Source: Aquilaria yunnanensis (Eukaryota > Streptophyta > Magnoliopsida > Malvales > Thymelaeaceae). From it: a stretch of DNA of 64,000 nt. Of the stretch, positions 24,740-34,010 are shown in pieces. Both the position numbers and the translations under genes were made by a program. Under the pieces are notes generated by a model. That model did no database searches. It was not told where the DNA came from and saw nothing but the letters and a program-made list of their open reading frames with translations. Location: NCBI GenBank assembly GCA_039654915.1, contig CM077594.1, positions 88,240,893 through 88,304,892 of the forward strand, given 5' to 3'. The first letter of the stretch is position 1, and every line of letters starts with the position of its first letter.

Positions 24740-25110
24740 TTCTTTTTTTACTTTCTTTCTTTTTCTTCTTTTTTACTTATTTTTACTTCTTTTTTTTAAT
24801 TTCTTTTAATTTCTTTTCTTTTCTTTCTTTTTTTATTCTTTTCTTTCTTTCTTTTCTTTTTCTTTTTCTTTCTTTTATCTTTCTTTTCTTTTTCTTATCT
24901 TTCCTTTCTTTTCTTTATCTTATCTTTCTTTTATTTTTCTTTCTTATCTTTCTTTTATTTTTCTTGTCTTTTCTTTCTTTCTTTTCTTTTTCTTATCTTT
25001 TCTTTTATTTTTTTTATCTTTCTTTTCTTTCTTATCTTTCTTTTATTTTTCTTTCTTATCTTTCTTTTATTTTTCTTATCTTTCTTTTTTTTTCTTGTTT
25101 ACTTTTTTTG
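24740..25110 (-). repeat. Homopurine/homopyrimidine tract in the LTR
   Basis: Nearly pure TTTC/TTTTC on the plus strand (GAAA-type on the element's sense strand), interrupted mainly by A in TTATC words. The same tract is at about 47525-47895 in the 5' LTR. Such tracts can adopt triplex DNA. No coding value. Confidence 0.85.
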
Positions 25111-25250
25111 TTTTCTTGTTTAATGAAAGATATTTATTATTTTAAAGGATTACTCAATTTATAAAAGAATTAAAAAAAATAATAATTAATTTTTATTTAA
25201 TAAGAAGTTAATTTAAAAGAATTAAAGAGTTTAAAAATAAAAATTTTGAT

Positions 25251-25344
25251 CATGGTACGGGGCGTTGTTACTCAGCCAGACCCTCTTCACCAGGTGAAGC
25301 AGCTCAAAAGCGGGCACGAGACAGTTTCCAGCCAATATACCATG
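25251..25344 (-). other. GC-richer structured island in the LTR
   Basis: A 94-nt segment of ordinary base composition in very AT-rich surroundings, closed by CATGGTA and TACCATG and containing a perfect CTTCACC-A-GGTGAAG palindrome (25285-25299). The copy in the 5' LTR is at 48037-48130. It could fold as RNA; function unknown. Confidence 0.5.
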
Positions 25345-26204
25345 AACTAAAAATTTTTTATTTTTTTTTATTTTTTTTTATTATTTTTTTATTATTTTTT
25401 TTATTAAGAGAATCAAAAATTTTAAACAAAAGAAGAAAATTTTTGATATTTATTTAATTTATTTTGGAATAAAAGATTATTTAACCGAAAACTTATATGT
25501 ATTTTAAAACAAAAGTCTTGATATTTTTATTTTTATATTCTTCTTTGTTTGATGAAAGATTTTTTTTTTAATTTTAATTTATATTTCTGAAAATATATCT
25601 AATCAATAAGTCAAAAATATTTAAGAGAAAATTCAATTATTTTTGTTTTATTTTGTATTATTTTGAAATTATTTGATTAAGATTTTTATAAAAGAAACAA
25701 AAAGTTATATAATTTAATAAGTAAAATATTACTGAATAAAATATTAACCCAAAATTTTTACGCTTTTTATTCTTTTTATTAATAAAGAAAACTAAAAAAA
25801 AATTATATATTAATAGATAATTAATATATTAGTCTAAAGTTTTTTTTTATTTTTTATAAAGAAAAAATTTATTTATTTATTTTATTTAAAAATATTTCCG
25901 AGCCATGGATCCTGGCGGATCATTTGGTCATGGAGTTTTAATTTTTTTTTTATTTCATTAATTATTAATTTTAAAGATGTATTAAAAGAATGATTTTATG
26001 TTTATTTATTTATTTATTTTATTTTTGAATTATTTCATTATGTTTGTTTATTAAAAGGAATAAAAACTTTGTTTCAAAATAAAAAAAGTAATTTTTATTA
26101 GCCTTTAGAAAATTATTCACGTAAAATTCCTTTTTTTATCTTTTAATCATAAAAAAATTCAATTAATAAAGTGGGGTTTTTTGGCCATCCACTTTAATAA
26201 CACA

Positions 26205-26700
26205 ATAATAATAAAAGTTAGCACAATTAATATAGTTAGATTAGTTGGATTAGTTAGTTAATAACAATAAAAAGGTTAGTAAAAGTTAGATTAAATTAAT
26301 TAACAACAATAATAAAAATTAGCCAAGTTTAATTAAATTAATTGTTAACAACAATAATAAAAAGTTAGTCAAGTTAATTAAATTAATTAATTACAACAAA
26401 AATAAAAGTTAGACAATTTAATTAATTTAATTAATTAACAACAATAATAAAAGTTAGCCAAGTTTAATTAAGTTAATTAATTAACAACAATAAATAAAAA
26501 TTAGCCAAGTTTAATTAAGTTAATTAATTAACAACAATAAATAAAAATTAGCCAAGTTTAATTAAGTTAATTAATTAACAACAATAAATAAAAGTTAGCC
26601 AAGTTTAATTAAGTTAATTAATTACAACAAAAATAAAAGTTAGACAATTTAATTAATTATTAACAACAATAATAATAAAGGTTAGTAAAAATTAGCAAGT
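26205..26700. repeat. AT-rich tandem repeats in the LTR
   Basis: About nine imperfect units of roughly 47-55 bp built from AATTAATTAACAACAATAA and TTAGCCAAGTTTAATT blocks. The same array is at about 48990-49485 in the 5' LTR. Confidence 0.8.
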
Positions 26701-26904
26701 TAGTTGTTAGTTGCTAATAACAAAAAAAAAAAAAAGGGTTAGTAATAATAACAATAATAAACAAATAAACAAGTAAAAAAAAATAAATGAGTTAGTTAAT
26801 TAATTTTCTGCAAAGACAAAATAAAAAGGTTAGTGACCTAATAGAAAGAAATTGAAAAGATGATGGGTGAAACAAGGGTTTACCCTTTTAGTTTTGAATT
26901 TTGA

Positions 26905-27240
26905 ATCCCAGGAAACGATGACGGCGTGAGGCAGGGGGGTGGCGCTGGCGGCGAGGGGAAGGGCAGGGGGCGACGGGCGACCGTCGGCGAGGGCGGACGG
27001 CACGGTGACGGCGGCGGGGGTAGGGCGACGGCGACGGGCAAGGCGGCGCGGCGGAGGTGTCCGGCGGAGGAAAAAGGAGAGAAAGAAGAATGCGGGCGGC
27101 GCGGCGGCGGGAGTTAGGCACGACGGCGACGGCGTCGGGACGGCCGGACGACGGCGGCAGGACGGTTGGGCGGAGGCGTGGTGGCCGGCGGACGGCGGTG
27201 GTGGGCACGGCGAGAGAGAGAGACAGAGAGAGAGAGAGAA
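26905..27240. other. GC-rich island in the LTR
   Basis: About 330 bp rich in CGG, GGC and CG dinucleotides, followed by a GA microsatellite (27209-27245). Counterpart at about 49692-50027. Frames are open on both strands mainly because of composition; the sense-strand frame lacks an ATG. It lies just downstream of the LTR transcription start, so it would be in the transcribed leader. The solo LTR has an analogous island at 11500-11820. Confidence 0.7.
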
Positions 27241-27389
27241 AGAGAGACGGAACAGAGAAAAAAAGTTTTGGCTTTCTGGGGAAGAAGGGAAGAGGGCTAG
27301 GTCTAAGGGATGTAATTTTATCTTTTTTTAAAACGGAGCTCTAAGTTTTTGTGCTATTTTTTTCTGTGTTCAGCACAAAATTTGGGGGG

Positions 27390-27399
27390 CTATTTATAG
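27390..27399 (-). promoter_or_regulatory. TATA box of the 3' LTR
   Basis: CTATAAATAG on the minus strand, followed by a C-rich GCCCCCC stretch; identical to the box in the 5' LTR at 50177-50186. Confidence 0.7.
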
Positions 27400-27900
27400 A
27401 GGAAGTTTAGCTGAACTGTTGATGGATAAATTAATAAAAAATTTCAAACTTATCTCTTAAATTGGTAAAATGACAATTTTAGTCCTTTACGTCTCTCAGC
27501 CTCTGGATAAGTTCCTGAAGCTTCTGATTTTGACAATTTTGTCGTTTTCTGTCAATTTGAGCCAAAAACGTCGGCAGGCTCAAAATTTTATGTGACAAAC
27601 TGCCAAATGCTCCTGGAACTTTCAGAATTTGTCAATTTTGCCTGAAACTTCTTAATTTTGTCATTTTTACCTCAAACTTTTAAATTTTGTCATTTTTATG
27701 GAGTTTTCTTTTTTTCTTTCAAACATACACATATACACACATATATCAAATCTTAAAAAAATATATATATTTTAAACTAATTAAAAAAAATTTAGTAATA
27801 ATAATAACAATAATAATAATAATACATTTTTTTATTTAATTTTTTTTATTTAATTTTTTTTAAAATTATTTTAATGGCCGGACGAAATTGGGTGTCAACA

Positions 27901-27913
27901 GCTGCCCCCCTTT
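27901..27913 (-). promoter_or_regulatory. Polypurine tract of the Ogre-type element
   Basis: AAAGGGGGGCAGC on the minus strand abuts the 3' LTR. It serves as the plus-strand DNA primer in LTR retrotransposons. Confidence 0.85.
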
Positions 27914-28008
27914 GCATGCTTCATGGGACATGATGTATGCAAAGTTAGTTACCAAATTTCGTCCAGCTTAGCTAGGCATTGAAAACCTTCTCGCCGCCTA
28001 AACTCTGA

Positions 28009-31000
28009 GGTTTAAGGAAAGGTCCTTAGAACCTCTAACGATAGGAAAGGTTCTATCGTTGTAAGATGGACTGAATGATTGATTGTTTGTTTGACGTTTA
28101 AGGAAAGGTCCTTAGAACCTCTAACGATAGGAAAGGTTCTATCGTTGTAAGATGGACTGAATGATTGATTGTTTGTTTGAGGTTTAAGGAAAGGTCCTTA
28201 GAACCCCTAACGATAGGAAAGGTTCTATCGTTGTAAGATGGACTGAATGATTGATTGTTTGTTTGAGGTTAAGGAAAAATCCTTAGAACCTCTAACGATA
28301 GGAAAGGTTCTATCGTTGTAAGATGGACTGAATGATTGATTGTTTGTTTGAGGTTTAAGGAAAGGTCCTTAGAACCTCTAACGATAGGAAAGGTTCTATC
28401 GTTGTAAGATGGACTGAATGATTGATTGTTTGTTTGAGGTTTAAGGAAAGGTCCTTAGAACCTCTAACGATAGGAAAGGTTCTATCGTTGTAAGATGGAC
28501 TGAATGATTGATTGTTTGTTTGAGGTTTAAGGAAAGGTCCTTAGAACCTCTAACGATAGGAAAGGTTCTATCGTTGTAAGATGGACTGAATGATTGATTG
28601 TTTGTTTGAGGTTTAAGGAAAGGTCCTTAGAACCTCTAACGATAGGAAAGGTTCTATCGTTGTAAGATGGACTGAATGATTGATTGTTTGTTTGAGGTTT
28701 AAGGAAAGGTCCTTAGAACCTCTAACGATAGGAAAGGTTCTATCGTTGTAAGATGGACTGAATGATTGATTGTTTGTTTGAGGTTTAAGGAAAGGTCCTT
28801 AGAACCTCTAACGATAGGAAAGGTTCTATCGTTGTAAGATGGACTGAATGATTGATTGTTTGTTTGAGGTTAAGGAAAGGTCCTTAGAACCTCTAACGAT
28901 AGGAAAGGTTCTATCGTTGTAAGATGGACTGAATGATTGATTGTTTGTTTGAGGTTTAAGGAAAGGTCCTTAGAACCTCTAACGATAGGAAAGGTTCTAT
29001 CGTTGTAAGATGGACTGAATGATTGATTGTTTGTTTGAGGTTTAAGGAAAGGTCCTTGGAACCTCTAACGATAGGAAAGGTTCTATCGTTGTAAGATGGA
29101 CTGAATGATTGATTGTTTGTTTGAGGTTTAAGGAAAGGTCCTTAGAACCTCTAACGATAGGAAAGGTTCTATCGTTGTAAGATGGACTGAATGATTGATT
29201 GTTTGTTTGAGGTTTAAGGAAAGGTCCTTAGAACCTCTAACGATAGGAAAGGTTCTATCGTTGTAAGATGGACTGAATGATTGATTGTTTGTTTGAGGTT
29301 TAAGGAAAGGTCCTTAGAACCTCTAACGATAGGAAAGGTTCTATCGTTGTAAGATGGACTGAATGATTGATTGTTTGTTTGAGGTTTAAGGAAAGGTCCT
29401 TAGAACCTCTAACGATAGGAAAGGTTCTATCGTTGTAAGATGGACTGAATGATTGATTGTTTGTTTGAGGTTTAAGGAAAGGTCCTTAGAACCTCTAACG
29501 ATAGGAAAGGTTCTATCGTTGTAAGATGGACTGAATGATTGATTGTTTGTTTGAGGTTAAGGAAAGGTCCTTAGAACCTCTAACGATAGGAAAGGTTCTA
29601 TCGTTGTAAGATGGACTGAATGATTGATTGTTTGTTTGAGGTTTAAGGAAAGGTCCTTGGAACCTCTAACGATAGGAAAGGTTCTATCGTTGTAAGATGG
29701 ACTGAATGATTGATTGTTTGTTTGAGGTTTAAGGAAAGGTCCTTGGAACCTCTAACGATAGGAAAGGTTCTATCGTTGTAAGATGGACTGAATGATTGAT
29801 TGTTTGTTTGAGGTTTAAGGAAAGGTCCTTAGAACCTCTAACGATAGGAAAGGTTCTATCGTTGTAAGATGGACTGAATGATTGATTGTTTGTTTGAGGT
29901 TTAAGGAAAGGTCCTTAGAACCTCTAACGATAGGAAAGGTTCTATCGTTGTAAGATGGACTGAATGATTGATTGTTTGTTTGAGGTTTAAGGAAAGGTCC
30001 TTAGAACCTCTAACGATAGGAAAGGTTCTATCGTTGTAAGATGGACTGAATGATTGATTGTTTGTTTGAGGTTTAAGGAAAGGTCCTTAGAACCTCTAAC
30101 GATAGGAAAGGTTCTATCGTTGTAAGATGGACTGAATGATTGATTGTTTGTTTGAGGTTTAAGGAAAGGTCCTTAGAACCTCTAACGATAGGAAAGGTTC
30201 TATCGTTGTAAGATGGACTGAATGATTGATTGTTTGTTTGAGGTTAAGGAAAGGTCCTTAGAACCTCTAACGATAGGAAAGGTTCTATCGTTGTAAGATG
30301 GACTGAATGATTGATTGTTTGTTTGAGGTTTAAGGAAAGGTCCTTAGAACCTCTAATGATAGGAAAGGTTCTATCGTTGTAAGATGGACTGAATGATTGA
30401 TTGTTTGTTTGAGGTTTAAGGAAAGGTCCTTGGAACCTCTAACGATAGGAAAGGTTCTATCGTTGTAAGATGGACTGAATGATTGATTGTTTGTTTGAGG
30501 TTTAAGGAAAGGTCCTTAGAACCTCTAACGATAGGAAAGGTTCTATCGTTGTAAGATGGACTGAATGATTGATTGTTTGTTTGAGGTTTAAGGAAAGGTC
30601 CTTAGAACCTCTAACGATAGGAAAGGTTCTATCGTTGTAAGATGGACTGAATGATTGATTGTTTGTTTGAGGTTTAAGGAAAGGTCCTTAGAACCTCTAA
30701 CGATAGGAAAGGTTCTATCGTTGTAAGATGGACTGAATGATTGATTGTTTGTTTGAGGTTAAGGAAAGGTCCTTAGAACCTCTAACGATAGGAAAGGTTC
30801 TATCGTTGTAAGATGGACTGAATGATTGATTGTTTGTTTGAGGTTTAAGGAAAGGTCCTTAGAACCTCTAACGATAGGAAAGGTTCTATCGTTGTAAGAT
30901 GGACTGAATGATTGATTGTTTATTTGAGGTTAAGGAAAGGTCCTTAGAACCTCTAACGATAGGAAAGGTTCTATCGTTGTAAGATGGACTGAATGATTGA

Positions 31001-31344
31001 TTGTTTGTTTGAGGTTTAAGGAAAGGTCCTTAGAACCTCTAACGATAGGAAAGGTTCTATCGTTGTAAGATAGACTGAATGATTGATTGTTTGTTTGAGG
31101 TTTAAGGAAAGGTCCTTAGAACCTCTAACGATAGGAAAGGTTCTATCGTTGTAAGATGGACTGGATGATTGATTGTTTGTTTGAGGTTTAAGGAAAGGTC
31201 CTTAGAACCTCTAACGATAGGAAAGGTTCTATCGTTGTAAGATGGACTGAATGATTGATTGTTTGTTTGAGGTTAAGGAAAGGTCCTTAGAACCTCTAAC
31301 GATAGGAAAGGTTCTATCGTTGTAAGATGGACTGAATGATTGAT
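28009..31344. repeat. Tandem array of 39 units of 86 bp with hairpins
   Basis: Unit starts fit 86 bp throughout, with 85-bp variants (one T missing) at units 4, 11, 19, 27, 33, 35 and 39; the last unit is truncated. Units are nearly identical. Each can form two stem-loops: GAGGTTTAAGGA with TCCTTAGAACCTC around AAGG (one bulge), and AACGATAG with CTATCGTT around GAAAGGTT. Units 11, 19, 27 and 35 share the 85-bp variant, and a CCTTGG variant sits two units after each of the first three, giving a 687-bp higher-order period. The array lies between LOG and the 3' LTR. It encodes no protein. Confidence 0.95.
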
Positions 31345-31500
31345 GTCGAGGCAAAGGTTCCATCCTTAAAACCTCGGATTGATTGATTGATGTCGAGGCA
31401 AAGGTTTCATCCTTAAAACCTCGAATTGATTGATTGATCTCGAGGCAAAGGTTCCATCCTTAAAACTCCGGATTGATTGATTTTGAGGCTAAAGAGCTTT
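31341..31500. repeat. 47-bp repeats next to the 86-bp array
   Basis: Three units begin at 31341, 31388 and 31435, with a decayed fourth. Each contains TCGAGGCAAAGG and CCTTAAAACCTCG, complementary ends that could form a hairpin. They share AAGG and CCTTA/ACCTC words and the GATTGATTGA spacer with the 86-bp units, so the two arrays probably have a common origin. Confidence 0.75.
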
Positions 31501-32028
31501 CCTTAGGACCTCGAGTGAAATTTATATGAAAGCAATTGAAATTGGAATAATTTTCTTCGAAAGTGTGAATTTTCATAATAGGTGAGTGCAAAAATTTAAA
31601 CTTCGATAAGATGAGTGAATCTTGATGATGACAATAACACTGACAAATTATGTAAAGGGAACGGATGTTTGGAATCAATATCCAAGGTTCATCTAATATT
31701 TTCTTCAGTAAATATAGATTCCCTTGTGAGATATGTCATCCAAATAAGGTTAAAGCTTAACTACCCCGAAATGTTATGCCTAGTAGACCTAATAGGATGC
31801 GTCTCAAGAGTAATAAAAATTACTCTTTACTCAGCCATTCCAACCTAAAGGCATTGTCCCATGGTTTTAATATCAGCATGGACGAAACTATCTTATAAGA
31901 AAAGAAATTCCTTGAAAAGAAAAACTGAAACGCGAAAGAAAATGCTGATAATAAAACTAAAGGACAAGAAAAACGGATCAGATCGCTTCTTTCTTCCACA
32001 ATACTTCAACAGGGTGAGTAGAGGACCA
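31501..32028. other. Spacer downstream of the LOG gene
   Basis: No convincing coding sequence. It would contain the 3' UTR and terminator of a LOG transcript; I cannot point to a polyadenylation signal with confidence. Confidence 0.4.
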
Positions 32029-32658
32029 TTATGGGAGTGAACTGGTCGGGAAAGACTGTCGTGTCCAGTCTATCTGAATCATTGCTGGATCTGGTTCAGG
32101 AACAAAAGCTTGTATTTTATCTAGCAATTCTTCAGCAGTTGTTGCGGATATTATGATTCGCCGTGCCACTCTTGATATGAAATTCTTCTGCATAGCATAA
32201 TCCATAAAAGCTATCAGACCTGTAAAGAAATTGTTAACATTTAAAAGCCCAATGGGTTTCTTATGCAAATTAAGTTGGGCCATGGAAGCAATTTGAAAGA
32301 CTTCTCCCAACGTGCCAAAACCACCTGGTAGAGCGATAAAAGCATCAGCATTTAAAAGCATTTGTAACACACGCTCTTGCAAATTTTTAACCACTAATTC
32401 TTCTCCAATCGTGCCCCCAGAAACAAATTTCAAAGGTCCAGGGATGATACCCAAAACTTGACTTCCTCCTAAAGATGCTGCTGATGCTACACCTCCCATT
32501 AATCCGACACTACCTCCTCCATAAACTAAATGTATTTTTCGCTCAGCTAATACTCTACCCAAATGGTTGGCTGCCTTTAAATACTCTTCATCTTTTCCAG
32601 GAAAAGCCCCAGAAAATACACAAATACTTCGGGATTTACGAGTTGGGGTTTTCTCCAT
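32029..32658 (-). CDS. LOG-like: LONELY GUY-type cytokinin riboside 5'-monophosphate phosphoribohydrolase, retrotransposon-borne
   Basis: An intact 209-codon ORF. LOG enzymes release active cytokinin bases from their nucleotide precursors in the cytosol. Visible hallmarks are VFSGAFPGK near residue 14, the glycine-rich YGGGSVGLMGG (46-56), Arg96 at the position of the catalytic Arg, and the PGGxGTxxE signature as PGGFGTLGE (111-119). Length matches plant LOGs (about 210-225). The ATG at 32658 was chosen over 32745 because the family starts there and a TATA box lies between the two. Plant LOG genes have several introns; this one has none, which points to capture through an RNA intermediate. 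It is in the element's orientation, downstream of the NABP-like ORFs. The C-terminus (after about 195) is divergent. Enzyme activity is inferred. Confidence 0.92.
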   Translation of the reverse strand: MEKTPTRKSRSICVFSGAFPGKDEEYLKAANHLGRVLAERKIHLVYGGGSVGLMGGVASAASLGGSQVLGIIPGPLKFVSGGTIGEELVVKNLQERVLQMLLNADAFIALPGGFGTLGEVFQIASMAQLNLHKKPIGLLNVNNFFTGLIAFMDYAMQKNFISRVARRIIISATTAEELLDKIQAFVPEPDPAMIQIDWTRQSFPTSSLP

Positions 32659-32691
32659 TCCTATCCTTATCCTTGTGAGAAAAGAGGATAT

Positions 32692-32699
32692 ATTTATAG
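32692..32699 (-). promoter_or_regulatory. TATA box in front of the LOG gene
   Basis: CTATAAAT, preceded on the minus strand by TTCATCT, the same module found before three NABP-like ORFs. It ends 33 nt before the start codon, so the predicted leader would be only a few nucleotides long unless initiation occurs elsewhere. Confidence 0.55.
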
Positions 32700-32760
32700 A
32701 GATGAAGAGATAAGACAATAATTTTATTTTCAAGAGTGGATACATTATTGCCAGCTATAC

Positions 32761-33200
32761 ACAGTAGTCACGAGTATGACTCTGGTCAGGTATGGGTACA
32801 CTATCGTTAAAAGAGGAGGAAAATTTTCAAAATAGCTGCTAGCATGTACAGTAGTCACTACTGTAGTTTACGTCAGGAGTAGGTATGTGATTGTTGGAAG
32901 GGAAGGAAAATTTCAAAAGTGGCAGCTATATACAGTAGTCCGTGTCAGGAGTGGGTACATTATTGCCAAAGGGGAGGAAAATTTCAAAAGCGACAGCTAG
33001 CACGTACAGTAATCGTAACTATGGCTCATGTCAGGAGTGGATACATTATCGCTGAAAGGGGAGGAAAATTTCAAAAGCGACAGCTAGTACGTACAGTAAT
33101 CGTGACTTTGGTTCACGTCAGGAGTGGATACATTATTATCAAAAGGGGAGGAAAATTTCAAAAGCGACAGCTAGCACGTACAGTAATCATGACTTTGATC
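32761..33200. repeat. Minisatellite of about 85 bp upstream of the LOG promoter
   Basis: Six units recognisable by ACAGTAGTC/ACAGTAATC at 32761, 32848, 32932, 33006, 33092 and 33180, spaced 74-88 bp. Each carries GGAGGAAAATTTCAAAAG and a GTCAGG(A)GTGG-like word. Single copies of related sequence occur in the spacers between the NABP-like ORFs (for example near 33900-33960 and 34725-34790), so the array is an amplified spacer. Confidence 0.8.
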
Positions 33201-33245
33201 CTCGTCTTCCACTGGCTTTGCGTCCAGTAATGGCTTCAATGCTTT

Positions 33246-33794
33246 CTATGAATCGGTGATTTGCATCTCATCTAGCTTTCTCACAAACTGGCAAACAGGG
33301 TCGTTTAGGGTCAGATTCCCAAGACTGTAACGATCTCGTTCTTTTTGGAAAATTATCCATAATCCAACAACCTCAAATTGCACTATTCCACAAGAATGCG
33401 CTTCAAGAACCTCTCGAATATCTTCTAGAGATTCCTTACGCAAGCCATTCTTAATGAATCTTATTCTATCATTACGATTTCTGGTGATCACTCCTGGAGC
33501 ACGACATTTATTGCCGCAAATCCACCATCCACAATTATGACAAACGCCTAGCCTCTTTGCTCTTCTTTTTTTGGCATAAGCGCTTTTACCAAAGCCGGGC
33601 ATACGGGGAAAGAACGCTTCGGGAACTTCACCAGCTGAACGAACCTTAGCTTCAATTAGCCACCGCACATTATCAGGAATGCCTTTGTGCATAAATACTC
33701 TGAATCGTTCACATCTAGCTTGATAAATCTTTTTAAGAACATTTATTGGGAAGGAAGGAAAATACTTTCGTAGGGCGGAAAGAGAAGACTCCAT
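33246..33794 (-). CDS. NABP-like zinc-binding protein, copy 4
   Basis: 182 codons. The ATG at 33794 aligns with the other copies; the longer frame to 33809 begins with TTG. Residues 70-82 are basic (GKSAYAKKRRAKR), followed by a four-cysteine motif Cx2Cx4Cx3C at 85-97, here CHNCGWWICGNKC, the most divergent version. The basic-then-cysteine arrangement followed by an RFIKNG block resembles the C-terminal nucleic-acid-binding proteins of carlaviruses and vitiviruses (Pfam Carla_C4 or Viral_NABP type), several of which suppress RNA silencing. Residues about 34-87 are almost identical to copy 3 while the rest is much less similar. Function in this element is unknown. Confidence 0.75.
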   Translation of the reverse strand: MESSLSALRKYFPSFPINVLKKIYQARCERFRVFMHKGIPDNVRWLIEAKVRSAGEVPEAFFPRMPGFGKSAYAKKRRAKRLGVCHNCGWWICGNKCRAPGVITRNRNDRIRFIKNGLRKESLEDIREVLEAHSCGIVQFEVVGLWIIFQKERDRYSLGNLTLNDPVCQFVRKLDEMQITDS

Positions 33795-33853
33795 TGATGA
33801 AGGAGGCAAAGAAAGAAATTAGTGATTGTAGGAAACGAACATAACTAACACAT

Positions 33854-33861
33854 ATTTATAG
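33854..33861 (-). promoter_or_regulatory. TATA box before NABP-like copy 4
   Basis: TTCATCACTATAAATATG on the minus strand, 59 nt before the start codon. Shared module with copies 2 and 3 and LOG. Confidence 0.55.
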
Positions 33862-34010
33862 TGATGAAAGGGATAATGCGTTTATTACACTTACAGAAGC
33901 AAGTACATTATTGTCAAAAGAAAAGACAAATGACAGCTTATATGTACAGCAATCATGACTGTGGCTCTCATCTTCCACTGATTTATGTCTAGTAACGGCT
34001 TCAATGCCTT

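Larger units (their letters stand above)
24135..27900 (-). repeat. 3' LTR of the Ogre-type element
   Basis: 3766 bp, TGTGGCAACG to GTGTCAACA on the plus strand. Against the other LTR I see three substitutions (24506 A/G, 27091 T/C, 27548 T/C) and three homopolymer length differences (near 25172, 25941 and 26723). These account exactly for the 2-bp length difference. Confidence 0.95.

Noticed and set aside
24964..25164. Phe/Leu/Ser-rich hydrophobic frame (also 47749-47949)
   Set aside because: It is the translation of the TTTC/TTTTC low-complexity tract.
26888..27208. 106-codon Pro/Arg-rich protein in the LTRs (also 49675-49995)
   Set aside because: The frame lacks an ATG (it starts at GTG) and its openness follows from GC-rich composition. 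The similar-length frame at 11539-11859 also lacks an ATG.
26926..27344. Plus-strand Gly/Arg-rich frames in the GC island
   Set aside because: Composition-driven, antisense to the element, and without recognisable domains.
28009..31344. CRISPR-like array
   Set aside because: The 86-bp units are contiguous, with no unique spacers, and lie in a plant retrotransposon.
32029..32658. LOG as an ordinary host gene beside a transposon
   Set aside because: It lies between integrase and the 3' LTR of an element bounded by near-identical LTRs and a target duplication, and it has no introns.
32029..32745. LOG protein with a 29-residue N-terminal extension starting at 32745
   Set aside because: The extension has no counterpart in the LOG family and spans the TATA box; the ATG at 32658 fits family length.
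32919..33230. 103-codon repetitive plus-strand protein
   Set aside because: It merely translates the 85-bp minisatellite in antisense; the repeat is not a multiple of three in all units.
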